A stretch of 64,000 nucleotides of DNA from Zoroaster sp. YZ-2022. Its lineage: Eukaryota > Echinodermata > Asteroidea > Forcipulatida > Zoroasteridae. The position numbers and the translations under genes were made by a program. Positions 1 to 11,918 of this stretch are shown here, piece after piece (the stretch's first letter is position 1; each line of letters starts with the position of its first letter). The notes under the pieces are model-generated. The model saw only the letters and a program-made list of their open reading frames with translations, was not told the DNA's origin and made no database searches. The stretch spans positions 27,144,569 through 27,208,568 of the forward strand of contig CM055823.1 of NCBI GenBank assembly GCA_029582265.1, in the 5' to 3' direction.

Positions 1-211
1 ACTCCACCGGGCACAAAATGTACACTGGTCTATGACAAAAACCATTATATTATATTATGAGATACCGGTAGACACATTCTTTATTTGATTTATTTCTAAT
101 AATTAAGCTGAAACTTTCACAGGTTGTTTAAATATCTTGATTCTTAATACAGATGCATTTATATACATTTTAACAAAAGAGTATTCTTGTAATAACTGTT
201 AGTGTTGTCAT

Positions 212-281
212 AATAATAATAATAATGTGTGGACTTAATATATAGCGCACGTATCCACCAACTGAGTGGTGCTCAAGGGTG
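212..281 (-). repeat. SINE family 1, 3' tail fragment
   Basis: A short AAT/TAA run is followed by the reverse complement of the 3' tail shared with the SINE copies near 5.5, 9.1, 52.0 and 53.0 kb (the GCGCACGTATCCACCAACTG segment). Only the tail remains, as expected for a 5'-truncated retroposed copy. It lies about 60 bases downstream of the last visible exon of the minus-strand tetraspanin. Confidence 0.75.
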
Positions 282-343
282 TAAACCGTCATTCCTTAAT
301 TAAGAAATGTATTCGCATGGGCTTCGATGCATCCACAACTTAC

Positions 344-3300
344 CCGAGTATAAATGTTGTTGACGTCAGCAATCTTTCCAGCTGTGTTTGCGTTGTTGCA
401 GCCATCCTTCTCCTCCTTACAGCACGATAATGGTACAGCCTTGTTTCCTGGCAACGTCGAAAACACACTGTCATAGTAGTCAGTGTAGTTATGTGCTCCG
501 CAACACTGATTCTGTATAACAGAAAGGGTCAGGAGCTTTGTAAGAATGGCTTCGAAACTGTTCCATCGTTAGATTCGCAATTTTATTTAAAATTGTCCTC
601 ATACGACAAGAATGGGTACTATACATAACAGCAAAAGAAACGTCACCCCTAAAAATATTTATTATTTTCATTTTATAATTAATATAATTTGTTTAATGAA
701 GAATATTATGAGTATGGAGTGTAACACAAACACAATGTGGCAAATTTGGTTGACCTCAAAATTCGTCATGCATGACGTCTGAGGACACATAAGCTAAACA
801 TGTTCTCAGACTTATCAAAATTTAGGGTGTGACGTTTCTTTTGCTGTTATGTATGTAAGAACTATTTGGCTGAGAATACAAAAGGATGAATTATGAATTT
901 AAAGACCATACAAAATGGTAAATATTTTCAACCCTATTTTAAAAAGTAAGTAATTCTTAGTAGGAATAACCAAAAATAAGACTCATTATTTTTCTTTAAC
1001 CTTTCAAAAAACCTATGAAAATGTACTTCGCCACGACCGCGAACGGCAGGAAATGAAACAAAAGTCGCCGGGGACACTTTCACTGAGCCTATTTTATGAC
1101 GTACATTTACGGCATGGTGAACACCACAACTGTTTACTGCGGTACGTTTTGTACACAAAGCATAATTACATCACGTACAGCTCAGTGCAAAAATAAGTTT
1201 ACCAACTACGACCTTCGAAAGTGTTTTTGAAGAAGTTTCCAAAAGTACTGACCAATTGTGTTGTTCATCATCGTCATTTGATAGAGATTATACTGATGCC
1301 AAAGTTGGCGAAATAAGGGGCATTGAATCGTATAAATTTGAGCCCAAAATGGACGAAATCCAGGCGAAAATGGCGAAGCTGAAGGTCCGGACACCTGCAT
1401 GTACATGTACAAGCCACGGACAACGCGGCGGCAGCCAGACCGTTGTTAAGACGGCTGCTTCCAGCTATCGCCGTAAAGGTACGTCATAAAACTGGCAAAA
1501 TACTTGCTGCCGCAACGGGTCACAACTAAAACAGTTACGTCGCGGATTTCAACCGCTGGAATTTTTGTTTGGAAATTATTATTTTTCCAAAATTTCTGAT
1601 TTGTTTAAATATTTTTTGGAATAGCATATAAATAATTAAATACATACTGAACACTTTTGAGTAAATAAATCAAGGCACTTTGTATGGTCTTTAAGAGAAA
1701 ATACGGCCTAGATGGACGTTGTACCAAAACTGTTACTCTTTGACAATCAATCCGACATAGGGCTGACCATAAACCGACAAATTGCCGACTTCCCATCGAC
1801 GATGGACCGACTTCCCGCCAACATACGGCCCGACGTAGGACCGACATTAAACCGACGTAAATTGCTCTATACAGTATTACCGACTTCAGACAAACCTCGA
1901 TTGGTTTATTATAAGCTTAAAATCTTACATCCTGCTGAAGGGAGTCAATAGACTCTGTGATAACCTTGTGGTCCTCAAGTCCATAGTATTTCTGCACTTG
2001 CTCTACAAGTTGTTCATCAAAGGTGTCTTTAATCTGGTTGAAAAGACAGAGAATAAAATTACTTATTCACCATGCACGTCAATTAAGTGCATGCTGTAAT
2101 TGTTTGTAGTTTATACCGCATAATCACTGACTGATCTCTGTACTAACTGGATGTGAGATCGCGCCGATTAGCTGAAGCTCGTTGTTCGCCATCTTTGTTC
2201 CCCCAAGAAAGAAGGCACATGCGTGACTGCCAGACAGGTTTACCGCTACCCGACCGACAACAACGCTGAGTGCTGCGGAACCAGTTGTTGTTATTGTCTG
2301 TATGCTAACATGACATTTGACTCTCGACCTTTTGGATGAACCAACATGGCGGTCGGTTACTTTTTATGGGTGCACCCCACTTAATAGTGAGGAATTCATG
2401 CACCAAGCTGTTTATCATAAAGTGTATGCCCTCAAAACTTTCTGAAAAACAAAGATTTGAGGCCCATACATTTGATGGATTGTGTAAAAATGGCCCAATA
2501 TCATAACCTGGGATCCTTGACTTCCAACTGTGAGTATATTGGATACACTAGGCCCTGAAAAAGTGGTCCTAATTTGATTTCAAGCGTAAGGCCTTTTTCC
2601 AAAATGGCTGTTTTTCAGTGTGGACGTTTTCACTACTGTAGAGGGTGGTTTTCATTGGGATGAGGATAGTCCCTGGAAACCTGGACTTTAGACAGTAAAT
2701 AGAGAAGAAAATAAAAGGTTATATATCGATCAATATTTTTTCTTTTGGTTTAAAAAACTGTGGGACTTCTAAGTATTTTTAACGTATTTTGAATATTTTG
2801 TGTTTAACACTGTTTAATATGGGAGTTTATTTAGTGGGGTGCACCCTATAAGGCCAATCAGCGCCCATCTCCTATCCAGTTAGTACTGAGATCAGTGCGC
2901 ATGATCCACATCCATCATGTTCGCGCGTCGACCATGCAGTAATTGGAATGATATAGCGCCCGCTAGCGACTGATCCTTTGAGAGGGCGGTTCATAATAGA
3001 TGACAGCAGATTCCCTATCGCGCTAACGTAAGTAAGCTTCTGGTTCATGAGATATGTTATAACCAAATAAAGACTATAAATGGTGCGTCAACTTACATCG
3101 TCTTTGAAGACTAACGCAAGAATACCGCCCACAACCTCCAAGATCACCAGAACGAGTAGAAACGTGAAATACTATAAAACAAAATGATAAACAAACAGTA
3201 ATATTGTACCAAAGAACCAGCTTATAGTAACAACTTTCGGATATATAAAGTTCCAACGGAAAAGGCCATAAAAGGTATGGCATAAACGTAACCCATTAAC

Positions 3301-4644
3301 TATCTCCAAATGGAAATAAACAGGTATGTTAACCTGCAACAGCTACGACGGCTATCAGAAATAGTGCAAGGGTGTTCGAATTGCAAAACAGTTCGTCGCA
3401 TCAGTGCAACAAGGTCGTATCATAATTACGACCTTGTAACAAGGTCGTATCATAATTACGACCTTGTAACAAGGTCGTATCATAATTACGACCTTGTTGC
3501 AGACGTGGATTTTGCTCAGTGCAACAAGGTCGTATCTTTTTACAAAGTTCCCGGATGAACACGCAAAGCCTATGGAAGAAGATACGACATTGTTGCACTC
3601 ACTTGTTTTAATATATGCAAATGTATGCACTATTGCACATACCACCTTGTTGCATTATACAGATACAACCCTGTTGTTCTGACACGATGAATTTTACATT
3701 TTAAGGATACTAGAACTGACAAGCTACCGTGTAGATTGTCTTCGTGTTGCTTTGTCTCAAGATGTTACCCAGTAATGAGCCATCATGGCGGATATTAGCG
3801 AGAATATTGGCATCTATATCCCAATACTAACCAGTTTAAGAAAGCACGAGTTCTCCGTGAAAGCACCGCAACAGCCGAGAAAGCCCACCAAGAATATTAA
3901 GCATCCGACCCCGATGACTGTCCCGCAGATGACGGTCAATGTGTTGGTATCCTCACCGAAGAAACTGGAATACTTGGCGCTGTTGTTGAGGACATAACCA
4001 CCAATGGCGACCAAAATGATGCTGGCAATCTGTTGGGAGTATGGATTGGGCTTAAGTAATGGAAAGAGTTTACTTTCAGAAGCTCCAAATATATCGCGGT
4101 ACCCGCTGCTATATAGGATTCATTTACCAAAGTTTATGAAAAAAGGGGTAAAAATGTTTTAAGGATTTGTTTTACTTTTCCTTGATTAGTAATAACAATA
4201 TTCAGATGATGAATAACAAAAGTGCCAGAATTTGCCAGTAGGAGCAAAATACGTGGGCGACCCATCTATAAATCGTCACTAGAGCAACCAACCAGAGTGA
4301 TTTCAGCCATTATTACCAGTTGCATTTTATTTACAGCTGTTATAATACTGCCATCATTAATTAACCTGTCTGCATGCAACAACGCAATCCCCTAGCATCC
4401 AGTCTTCGCCCACATCCCCCGGCAGTCTTTTTATTACTATTTTATTACTATTTATTACTATTAGCGACTGTAGTCATCAACACCACATAGTTTCTACAAA
4501 ATGCATTAAGAAAGGTCAATTAAAATACAAATTGCACAATTCTTTCATGGTATGTTCTTGAGTGATTTTGTCACTTACCCAGACAAGAACGTTGAACAGG
4601 AAGAGGGTATACTTGGAGATCTTGGCGCCACAGCCTTTCACCAT
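344..4644 (-). CDS. Tetraspanin, minus strand, 3' part outside window
   Basis: Five phase-0 exons on the minus strand: 4644-4579 (ATG, MVKGCGAKISKY, first half of TM1), 4029-3832 (rest of TM1, small loop, TM2 with the GFLGCCGAFTEN segment), 3171-3097 (TM3, YFTFLLVLVILEVVGGILA), 2033-1929 (start of the large extracellular loop) and 511-344 (loop with CCG, PLSCC and a further Cys). Each is bounded by AG and GT at codon boundaries, giving 204 residues so far. CCG plus PxSCC is the tetraspanin signature; these four-pass proteins organise membrane microdomains with integrins and other partners. The sixth loop cysteine, TM4 and the tail would be in exons beyond base 1. The exon plan matches the plus-strand tetraspanin at 11.9-16.8 kb, so the two are probably paralogues. 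Apart from the palindromic repeat at 3.4-3.7 kb I see nothing recognisable in the introns. The subfamily (CD9, CD63, CD151 type) cannot be fixed by eye. Confidence 0.9.
3395..3685. repeat. Tandem palindromes and ACAAGGTCGTA foldback element
   Basis: Three tandem 33-bp units each contain a perfect palindrome: ACAAGGTCGTA, a 7-base loop, then TACGACCTTGT. They are followed by a roughly 150-bp segment with the same motif in both orientations, homologous to 39.09-39.24 kb. The block sits in the intron between tetraspanin exons 2 and 3. It looks like a MITE-type element whose left end was amplified. No coding capacity is credible. Confidence 0.8.
4092..4124. repeat. Fragment of SINE family 2 leader
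   Basis: The CCCGCTGCTATATAGGATTC segment is the leader that precedes the tRNA-like head in the SINE family 2 copy at 42.58 kb. Here it stands alone in a tetraspanin intron, so it is an old fragment or chance capture of the 5' end. Confidence 0.5.
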
Positions 4645-5518
4645 TTTGACCGTCGTATAGTTACTCCACCAAATTTCTGTATGCGTTATGATAATTTGCA
4701 ACGAATGTGATCAGTAACTGGTAACACATATGGGGCGCCCTCTGTTGAATTTAAGTGAAGAATGGCATTCGAAAACGCAATTTGCAAGAAATTTTCACAG
4801 TCGTACATTTCTAACAAAGAATGTGATTAGTAACCTCTTCCACTTATGTACACAGGGACCACACTAGTTTTGTGTACATTACCAGATGACGCTTGACTAC
4901 ACGTGGGGCGCCCTCTGTTGAATTTAAATTTAAGTTTTCGTATTTTTGCATTCCATGTGAAACAAAGTCACATCCAACATGCAATGATATTTACTGCATT
5001 GCACTTATCAAGACTATATTTTATTGAAAATTTAGTCAGTAAACTTTCTGAGATAACTTTATTTCGCCATAATCTGATTGATATCAACAAAACAAACCAA
5101 AATCATCTAGTAGGAAAACGAGTCATTTCCCGCAGACACAGTTAAATAAGAACGGACACACAATTAATGTTATCATGAATGACAAACAACGTTCTATTTA
5201 ATGTGGTTGGTTCTAATGCCTAAATCATTGACATGAATGTAAGATAGTAATGACGATACTATTATTCTTGAAAACAGATTAAATATACCTTGAACATGTT
5301 CATCTTTACCAAGAACAGACAACAATAAAAATTTACCGTAAAATGTATGTATTCATTACTTTCTCCGATCAATATTTTATCTGTATACACTTTTCCCCTC
5401 TGGGCAAAAGCAGAAGTCTATAAATAATGCATGAATAAATGTGTTTTAAACTCTAAACCATCCATGGATTATGTCTAAAATCCTTATCGTAAACCTTAAC
5501 TTGAAACGATGTTATAAA
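4645..5518. other. Upstream region of minus-strand tetraspanin
   Basis: No credible coding exon. The motif GGGGCGCCCTCTGTTGAATT occurs twice, near 4733 and 4905, each time with similar flanks, suggesting a short local duplication. The promoter of the minus-strand tetraspanin should lie here, but I see no TATA-like element I would defend. Confidence 0.4.
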
Positions 5519-5870
5519 GTGTCGTGGCAGAGCGGTCTAGCTTACCGGACTCAAGTTCTGGTATTAGCAGCAGAATGTGGGTTCGAATCCCGGCCGTGAC
5601 ACTTGTGTCCTTGAGCAAGACACTTAACCATAATTGCTTCTCTTCTCCCAGGGGTTAAATGGGTACCTGTGAGGGCAGAGTTGGTTGATTAGCCCTATAT
5701 GCGCTGTAATGGCAGCAATTGAGCTGTATACTCCCCAGGGAGCTGAGATGGCTTCAGGAATGATTTATGAGCCTTATGAGCAGGGGTAATAATATAATGC
5801 GCCTTGAGCACCACTCAGTTGGTGGATACGTGCGCTATATAAGTCCACATATTATTATTATTATTATTTT
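5519..5870 (+). mobile_element. tRNA-derived SINE, family 1, full length
   Basis: The head resembles a Leu/Ser-type tRNA, with an A-box-like GTGGCAGAGCGGTCTAG and a B-box GGTTCGAATCC. A body follows with the CTTGAGCAAGACACTTAAC core seen in many animal SINEs. The 3' tail GCGCTATATAAGTCCAC runs into an ATT repeat, a tail typical of mobilisation by a partner LINE. RNA polymerase III would read it from the internal boxes. Related copies lie at 9.1-9.45 and 51.96-52.33 kb (minus) and 53.02-53.40 kb (plus). It is not a functional tRNA gene. Confidence 0.85.
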
Positions 5871-6960
5871 GTTATTATAAAAGTACATATCAATCATTTT
5901 TCCTTCCTGGCAAAAGCAAACATATATAAATAATGCAAGAAAAATACATATTATGTTTGTGACCTCAAAACCATCCATGAATTATGTTCAAAATTCGTAC
6001 CGAAACCTAAACTTTTCGAAATGGTGTTTTATAATTACTTACCTAAGAATTACTTACCAAGGATACAGTGAAGTGATGAGCAATGTAATTGCTAATGTGA
6101 CAAGATGTTCAACGTGCACGTTTTATACTCTCTAACAGAAGAGGTTATAGACTGTGTAGGTTACTGAAAAGGAAGTTATAATGGCTATTCTGAAAATGGT
6201 GGATTAAACTGTGCAATAACACATTGTCATGAGACGTACTAAGGTCAAGTACATGTTTATGAATCCGGTTGTTCAGTAATCAAGTATTCTTTCATTTTAT
6301 ATTAGACTTGTAGGCAGTCCGTGTGAGCGCTGCCAAGATTTTGTATTAATAATAATAAAAAGATGAATAATAATACTGAACATTTATACCGCGCAATACA
6401 AAGAACAAAGCGCCTTACATAATTACTAACAACACCCCCCTCAAAATCAATCAATCAATCAATATAAATAAATATAATAAACACAACAGAACAGAAATCA
6501 TGAAAACCAAGGGAACATGTGTGTTTTGAGAAGACTACATTTACGAAGACTAGACTTCATAATTTGTAAGCTTTGATGAGCAGATGAACGTATTGGATTT
6601 GTCAAGTGTATTTGAACACGGGTTATATAATTATTACGTGACTTGCTTTAAAAGAACAGCGAAAGACTGGACACGTCTACGGACTTAACTTGACAAAGTT
6701 CCAATGTTGTCATTGGTTGCATGACGTCAATACGCCGCAGATAAAATAAAAATAAATTATATTATTAAATGACTGACTATCGCAACCAGTAGCAAACTTT
6801 GTACACATTTAGCATTTGCTTAATTTTCACGTGATCCAATATATTTTGGTGGCGCTCTTTTTTGATCAAAATAGAAAGGCTCTTTCCCGATTTGTCCTGC
6901 TTATTAAAGGGTTTCTTTATTACGGTTTTGCATGTGCAAAACTTCTTTATTCTTTATATA
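5871..6960. other. Intergenic, no gene seen
   Basis: AT-rich sequence with a short AATAAT run near 6340 and a CAAT repeat near 6450. No exon, RNA gene or clear inverted-repeat element was recognised. Confidence 0.4.
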
Positions 6961-7212
6961 GGTTGGTGAAATTCTTGCGTCGGGAAATAAACAATTGATT
7001 AATTTTGCCTACACCGACGTGTGTATAGCACTGTATGCTCAGTGCTTTCCGAGTGTCTGTGAAAAAACTACACAGGCGACTCGGGCAGGATTCGAACCCA
7101 CGACCTCCTGCTTACTAGTGCAGATGTCTTAACCTCTCGACCACCGAGCTTGCCCGATGACAAGTGGCCGGCTAGAATCCCATTATAGCAGCGGGTTCCG
7201 CTACATATATAT
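6961..7212 (-). mobile_element. tRNA-derived SINE, family 2, minus-strand copy
   Basis: On the minus strand this has a leader, a tRNA-like head with A-box-like TGGTCGAGAGG and B-box GGTTCGAATCC, a CACAGACACTCGGAAAGCAC body and a tail ending in CCCGACGCAAGAATTTCACC. It forms the left arm of an inverted pair with the partial copy that follows. Confidence 0.8.
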
Positions 7213-7365
7213 AGGTTGGTGAAATTCTTGCGTCGGGAGATAAATTCAGGAGGTCGTGGGTTCGAATCCCGCCCGAGTCGCCTGTGTAGTTTTTTCACAG
7301 ACACTCGGAAAAGCACTAAGCATACAGTGCTATACACACGTCGGTGTAGGGCAAAATTAAATCAA
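7213..7365 (+). mobile_element. SINE family 2, partial plus-strand copy joined to an inverted tail
   Basis: The segment begins with an inverted copy of the 3' tail (GGTTGGTGAAATTCTTGCGT) and switches within the tRNA-like head, just before the B-box, to plus-strand SINE sequence that continues to the body end. The 5' head is missing. The abrupt join points to a template switch or foldback rearrangement. Confidence 0.7.
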
Positions 7366-7705
7366 TTCTTTATTCTTGGTAATCTCGATCACAGATTAAC
7401 AGGAAACAGGAAACGTACTTGGTATCAAGTTGGTGATGGTATCAAACATTCCTTGAAATATTTTCTGTTTGAGGTAATATCACTAAAAGTATTTAGTAAA
7501 ATTAATCTAAATAATTTGCAAATGAATATTTGTCCTCTTGGGACGTAAATTCGAATTTTGAATGCATTTTCACTATTTTCTCGTCAATGAAACATTCAAT
7601 TAAATAAGATTCACAGGTTGTTTCTAATGTAGTAGGATAACCCTCGTTTTTATATGCATTTATAGACATTACCAAAAATATATACTGTCTTAAAATGAAG
7701 TAAAG

Positions 7706-8036
7706 ACAGTTTGTGGTGACACCATGTAAAACGTCTTTTTGATTAGTAGTTGGTTCTGAAAAGCACCAGTTGGTAAATCGACGTTTCGATCAGTTTGTTC
7801 TGATCATCAACAGGAGAATGCCGGACTCCGGGAGATGCTGCTGCTATAACTATACTACTGGGGGATTGGAGTGAAGACTTGGATGCTAGAGGATTGGTGC
7901 TCTGTTGAGTGCAGGCGGGAACTGGTGAGCTGTGATGCTTATATAGTAGGGGGCGGGGATGACAAAATGTTATAAAACAAACATTGTATGCCCCGTGTAT
8001 AACGTTGAGGGAACTAAACAACTAAACAACATAGGT
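7706..8036 (-). mobile_element. Penelope-like element, 3' terminal fragment
   Basis: The stretch aligns by eye with sequence beyond the endonuclease of the Penelope-like element at 26.1-28.3 kb: the AGGAGAATGCC segment, then a similar GC-rich tract with GCAGGCGGGAA. It also carries the CGACGTTTCGATCAG stem and the GGTGACACCATG terminus. No reverse transcriptase is left, so this is a truncated end. Confidence 0.65.
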
Positions 8037-8275
8037 AAAACTTGTAGCTTTGCATGGTGAGGAGGATAAGTAAGACTAATTGCGGTGACACCATGTGAAA
8101 TTCTCAATTGAGTAGTAATTAGTTCTGAAAAGAAAGTGTTGCTCTGGATCGACGATCAGAGCACACTGATCGAAACGTCGAGTTGTACCTCCAGTTCTTT
8201 TCAGAACTAATTACTACTCAATTGAGAATTTCATATTGTGTCACCGCAATTAGTCTTACTTAAACAACATAGAGC
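8037..8275. mobile_element. Two Penelope-like termini in inverted orientation
   Basis: Arms of about 65 bp at 8068-8134 and 8198-8263 are inverted copies, each with ACTAATTGCGGTGACACCAT-type sequence and the ATTCTCAATTGAGTAGTAAT segment. Between them is a CGATCAG...CTGATCG hairpin. The same terminus occurs once, plus strand, at 17.34-17.44 kb. This is a head-to-head remnant of Penelope-like ends. Confidence 0.65.
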
Positions 8276-9453
<1,178 letters not shown>

Positions 9454-10240
9454 CGTATGTTGATCGGCAAACACAAATTAAAAATACGTTTTCATTCTAA
9501 GGTGGAATTTTGAAAGAGTTTGTAATCAACAATTATAATGTGCATAACAGTTTTCGCTATTATTAAAACCTGCAGCACATCAGACACATGTTCAAGGAAT
9601 GTTTGATACCGACATACGTATACTTTACAAGTGTCTTGTAAATCTGTGATTATTAATTTATGCTTTTCAAAAATACAAAAGAATGATATTTCCAGCGGTA
9701 ATCGTGTTTTACATTGTTTGTTTGTTTTTTAGTCTGTTGGGGTGAGGGTTTGTTTGTTTGTGTGTTTGTCTGTCTGTCTCTGTCGGTAAGTCTGTCGGGC
9801 TCAGTCTGTTTTTTTCCCATTCGTACACATAACTTAAACACGCAGACGATATACAAAAATGTATTATACAAAACTAAAACCTGGTATCATAACTCAAAAG
9901 AGAAACAAACAAGAGTATGAATTTGGGTTTTATCCAGAGATTAAAGGACAAGCCTTCTGTAGCTGGATCGCCCAATATATTATTGAGTAGCATCTTGAGA
10001 ATAATTAATGCTAGACGAATATAACTGACATGTTTTCTAATAATTGTTTTGTTATGCATTGTTAAATAACTTAATCTGTTTATATGTAATGATTTCTTTT
10101 TGCCCAGTTCTTGGAGTTGTAATGTGAAAATTGTTTGAGGTGCTGTTACTTTCAAGAACATGATTTTCAGTTTGAATTCAGGATGGAGTATTCTTTCCTA
10201 AATTCCACATTAGGATGAAGACACAAAATTGGAATGCATG
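9454..10240. other. Intergenic, no gene seen
   Basis: Contains a GTTTGTTTGT/GTCTGTCTGT simple-sequence patch at 9715-9800. Nothing else was recognised. Confidence 0.4.
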
Positions 10241-10420
10241 TTAAAGGGAAATATCGTCACGATCAGAGCAGACTTTCAACAGGGCATTGAATCGGTGTGC
10301 TAGTTTAAGATGAACACAGCTGATTTTATGCAGCATCAACGGTAATATGACCTTATCATGTGGGATATTATTTTCAGTCACTGAGTTAATCTAAAACTAG
10401 CACTCTAGATTCCATGCCGA
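10241..10420. mobile_element. MITE with TTAA-flanked AGGGACA-type terminus
   Basis: TTAA at 10241-10244 is followed by AGGGAAATATCGTCACGATC and the CAACAGGGCAT...GATTCCATGCC inverted arms. The same family is intact at 37.97-38.11 kb with TTAA at both ends. The right outer arm is missing here. Confidence 0.65.
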
Positions 10421-11744
10421 AACTTAAAAGCAGTTTTGGTAACATTTCCGATGTTGTATATTCCCAAGTAGAATATAATGGGCGACTTTCCCCCCATTTT
10501 CACTGATAAATGTTCTTATAATTGTAACAATGAACTTGGATCAGATATTTTAAACAATTTTTTTTTCTCAAAGCACTATTAACAAAGTCATTAACAAATT
10601 AAACCTTTCTCATGCTAAATCAATTCTCATGGTCGTGATAACCCATGGGCGGGCGCTGTGGACTTCGCTCGTGGAGTTATCAAGGTTAACCTCGAGCCTT
10701 TTGTGTTCTCGTGTTTACCTGTATGCACATGCCAGCCCAAACGAAACCAAACCATGTTTATACATTTGGTTTACCAATGTTATCAATAATTTCAAAATAG
10801 ATTTATCATAAAGCATGGTATGAAATTCACGTCTTGTGTCAAGTTTTAAAGTCCGGGTTTGTTTGCATCAGACTGCTCTATTTGATCACCATTTAAAGGT
10901 CATTTCCCAACGGATGAATTATATAGGTATATTTACATGTAATGTGAAACTTACCGGTACTTGAGAAAGAATCTGCTAGGTTCGAAACGTAAGGCCAATA
11001 ACTACTGCATTTATACTACAGGTCTTTTAGGTTGGTAAGCATTCTGTAGCAGCTAACTCTGTTAGCATATTTATTTGTTGTAATTATATGTTGTAATTAT
11101 TTGTTGTTTATTATAGGTTAAATGTTTTTATTTGGCAACAGCAGTAGAATTGCTGGAATAGGATACATTATACACATCCAAAGAAGGAAATAAAGTCAAG
11201 TTCTGGAATCTTATAAACACTATAAATGATTGGTTGTCTCGAAAAACATCAATCACAGTTTTACATAAAACTTACTTGGTGTATAATAATGATGCATGGT
11301 TATTATGCATATGACGTCAAAAACTGAAGGGCGCCCTCAGTCACAGGCTAGAGAATTTAAGGTCACTCATTGGTGCATGTATGCGCGCTGCGCGTATGTG
11401 TACGCGCAGCTTGTATATGAACTAGGCCTAATGATTGTCTTGTTTGTCGCTGAACGAGGGCGCCTTCAGTTTGTGACGTCAATACATAAGGTCTATAAGA
11501 ATAAAGGCTGACATGATCTTTGTCTAGAGATTATTATATTCGAGAATTTCCTTGACCACTCTCGCTATTAATAGACGTTTATGACCGTTAGGCTACCTTT
11601 GTCAGTTTCCCGATACACAAGTACGATTAAAGCAATGATTCTCTATGTATAAAAGGGGCCATACTATTTTCGCAGCCTCGGTTTGGTCTGCCTGGATTGG
11701 TATGGAGATATCAAGATGGCCGCACAGTGACAAAGGTCTATGAA
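10421..11744. other. Intergenic, upstream of plus-strand tetraspanin
   Basis: No exon recognised. A TCTGCTAGGTTCGAAACGTA segment near 10970 resembles the GAAACG-type stems of Penelope ends. The rest is AT-rich sequence without clear structure. Confidence 0.35.
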
Positions 11745-11862
11745 TGCCGTATCCGAAATGACGGCTTTGGCTATGGCTATGGCTAGATCACTGTTACTTC
11801 AGCATTGCCGCTGCAGCCAACAGCCGTAGCCATAGCCAAAAACGCTTAATTCGGACACGGCC
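11745..11862. mobile_element. Small foldback element just upstream of the tetraspanin start
   Basis: Imperfect inverted ends, GCCGTATCCGAA on the left and TTCGGACACGGCC on the right, enclose a TTTGGCTATGGCTATGG / CCATAGCCAAA palindrome. It ends 56 bases before the ATG of the plus-strand tetraspanin, so it may lie in the promoter or 5' UTR. Confidence 0.6.
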
Positions 11863-11918
11863 TAAGTAAGATTTTCTTTATTCTTGCAGACCCTGGTTGT
11901 TTTGAAAACACCGCCAAA

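Noticed and set aside
3395..3500. CRISPR-like array (regular palindromic repeats)
   Set aside because: Units are contiguous with no spacers, in an animal intron, and homologous to a dispersed element.
5519..5605. Functional tRNA gene at the SINE head
   Set aside because: A and B boxes are present, but the acceptor and anticodon arms do not pair well enough by eye and the segment continues into the SINE body. The same applies to all SINE 2 heads.
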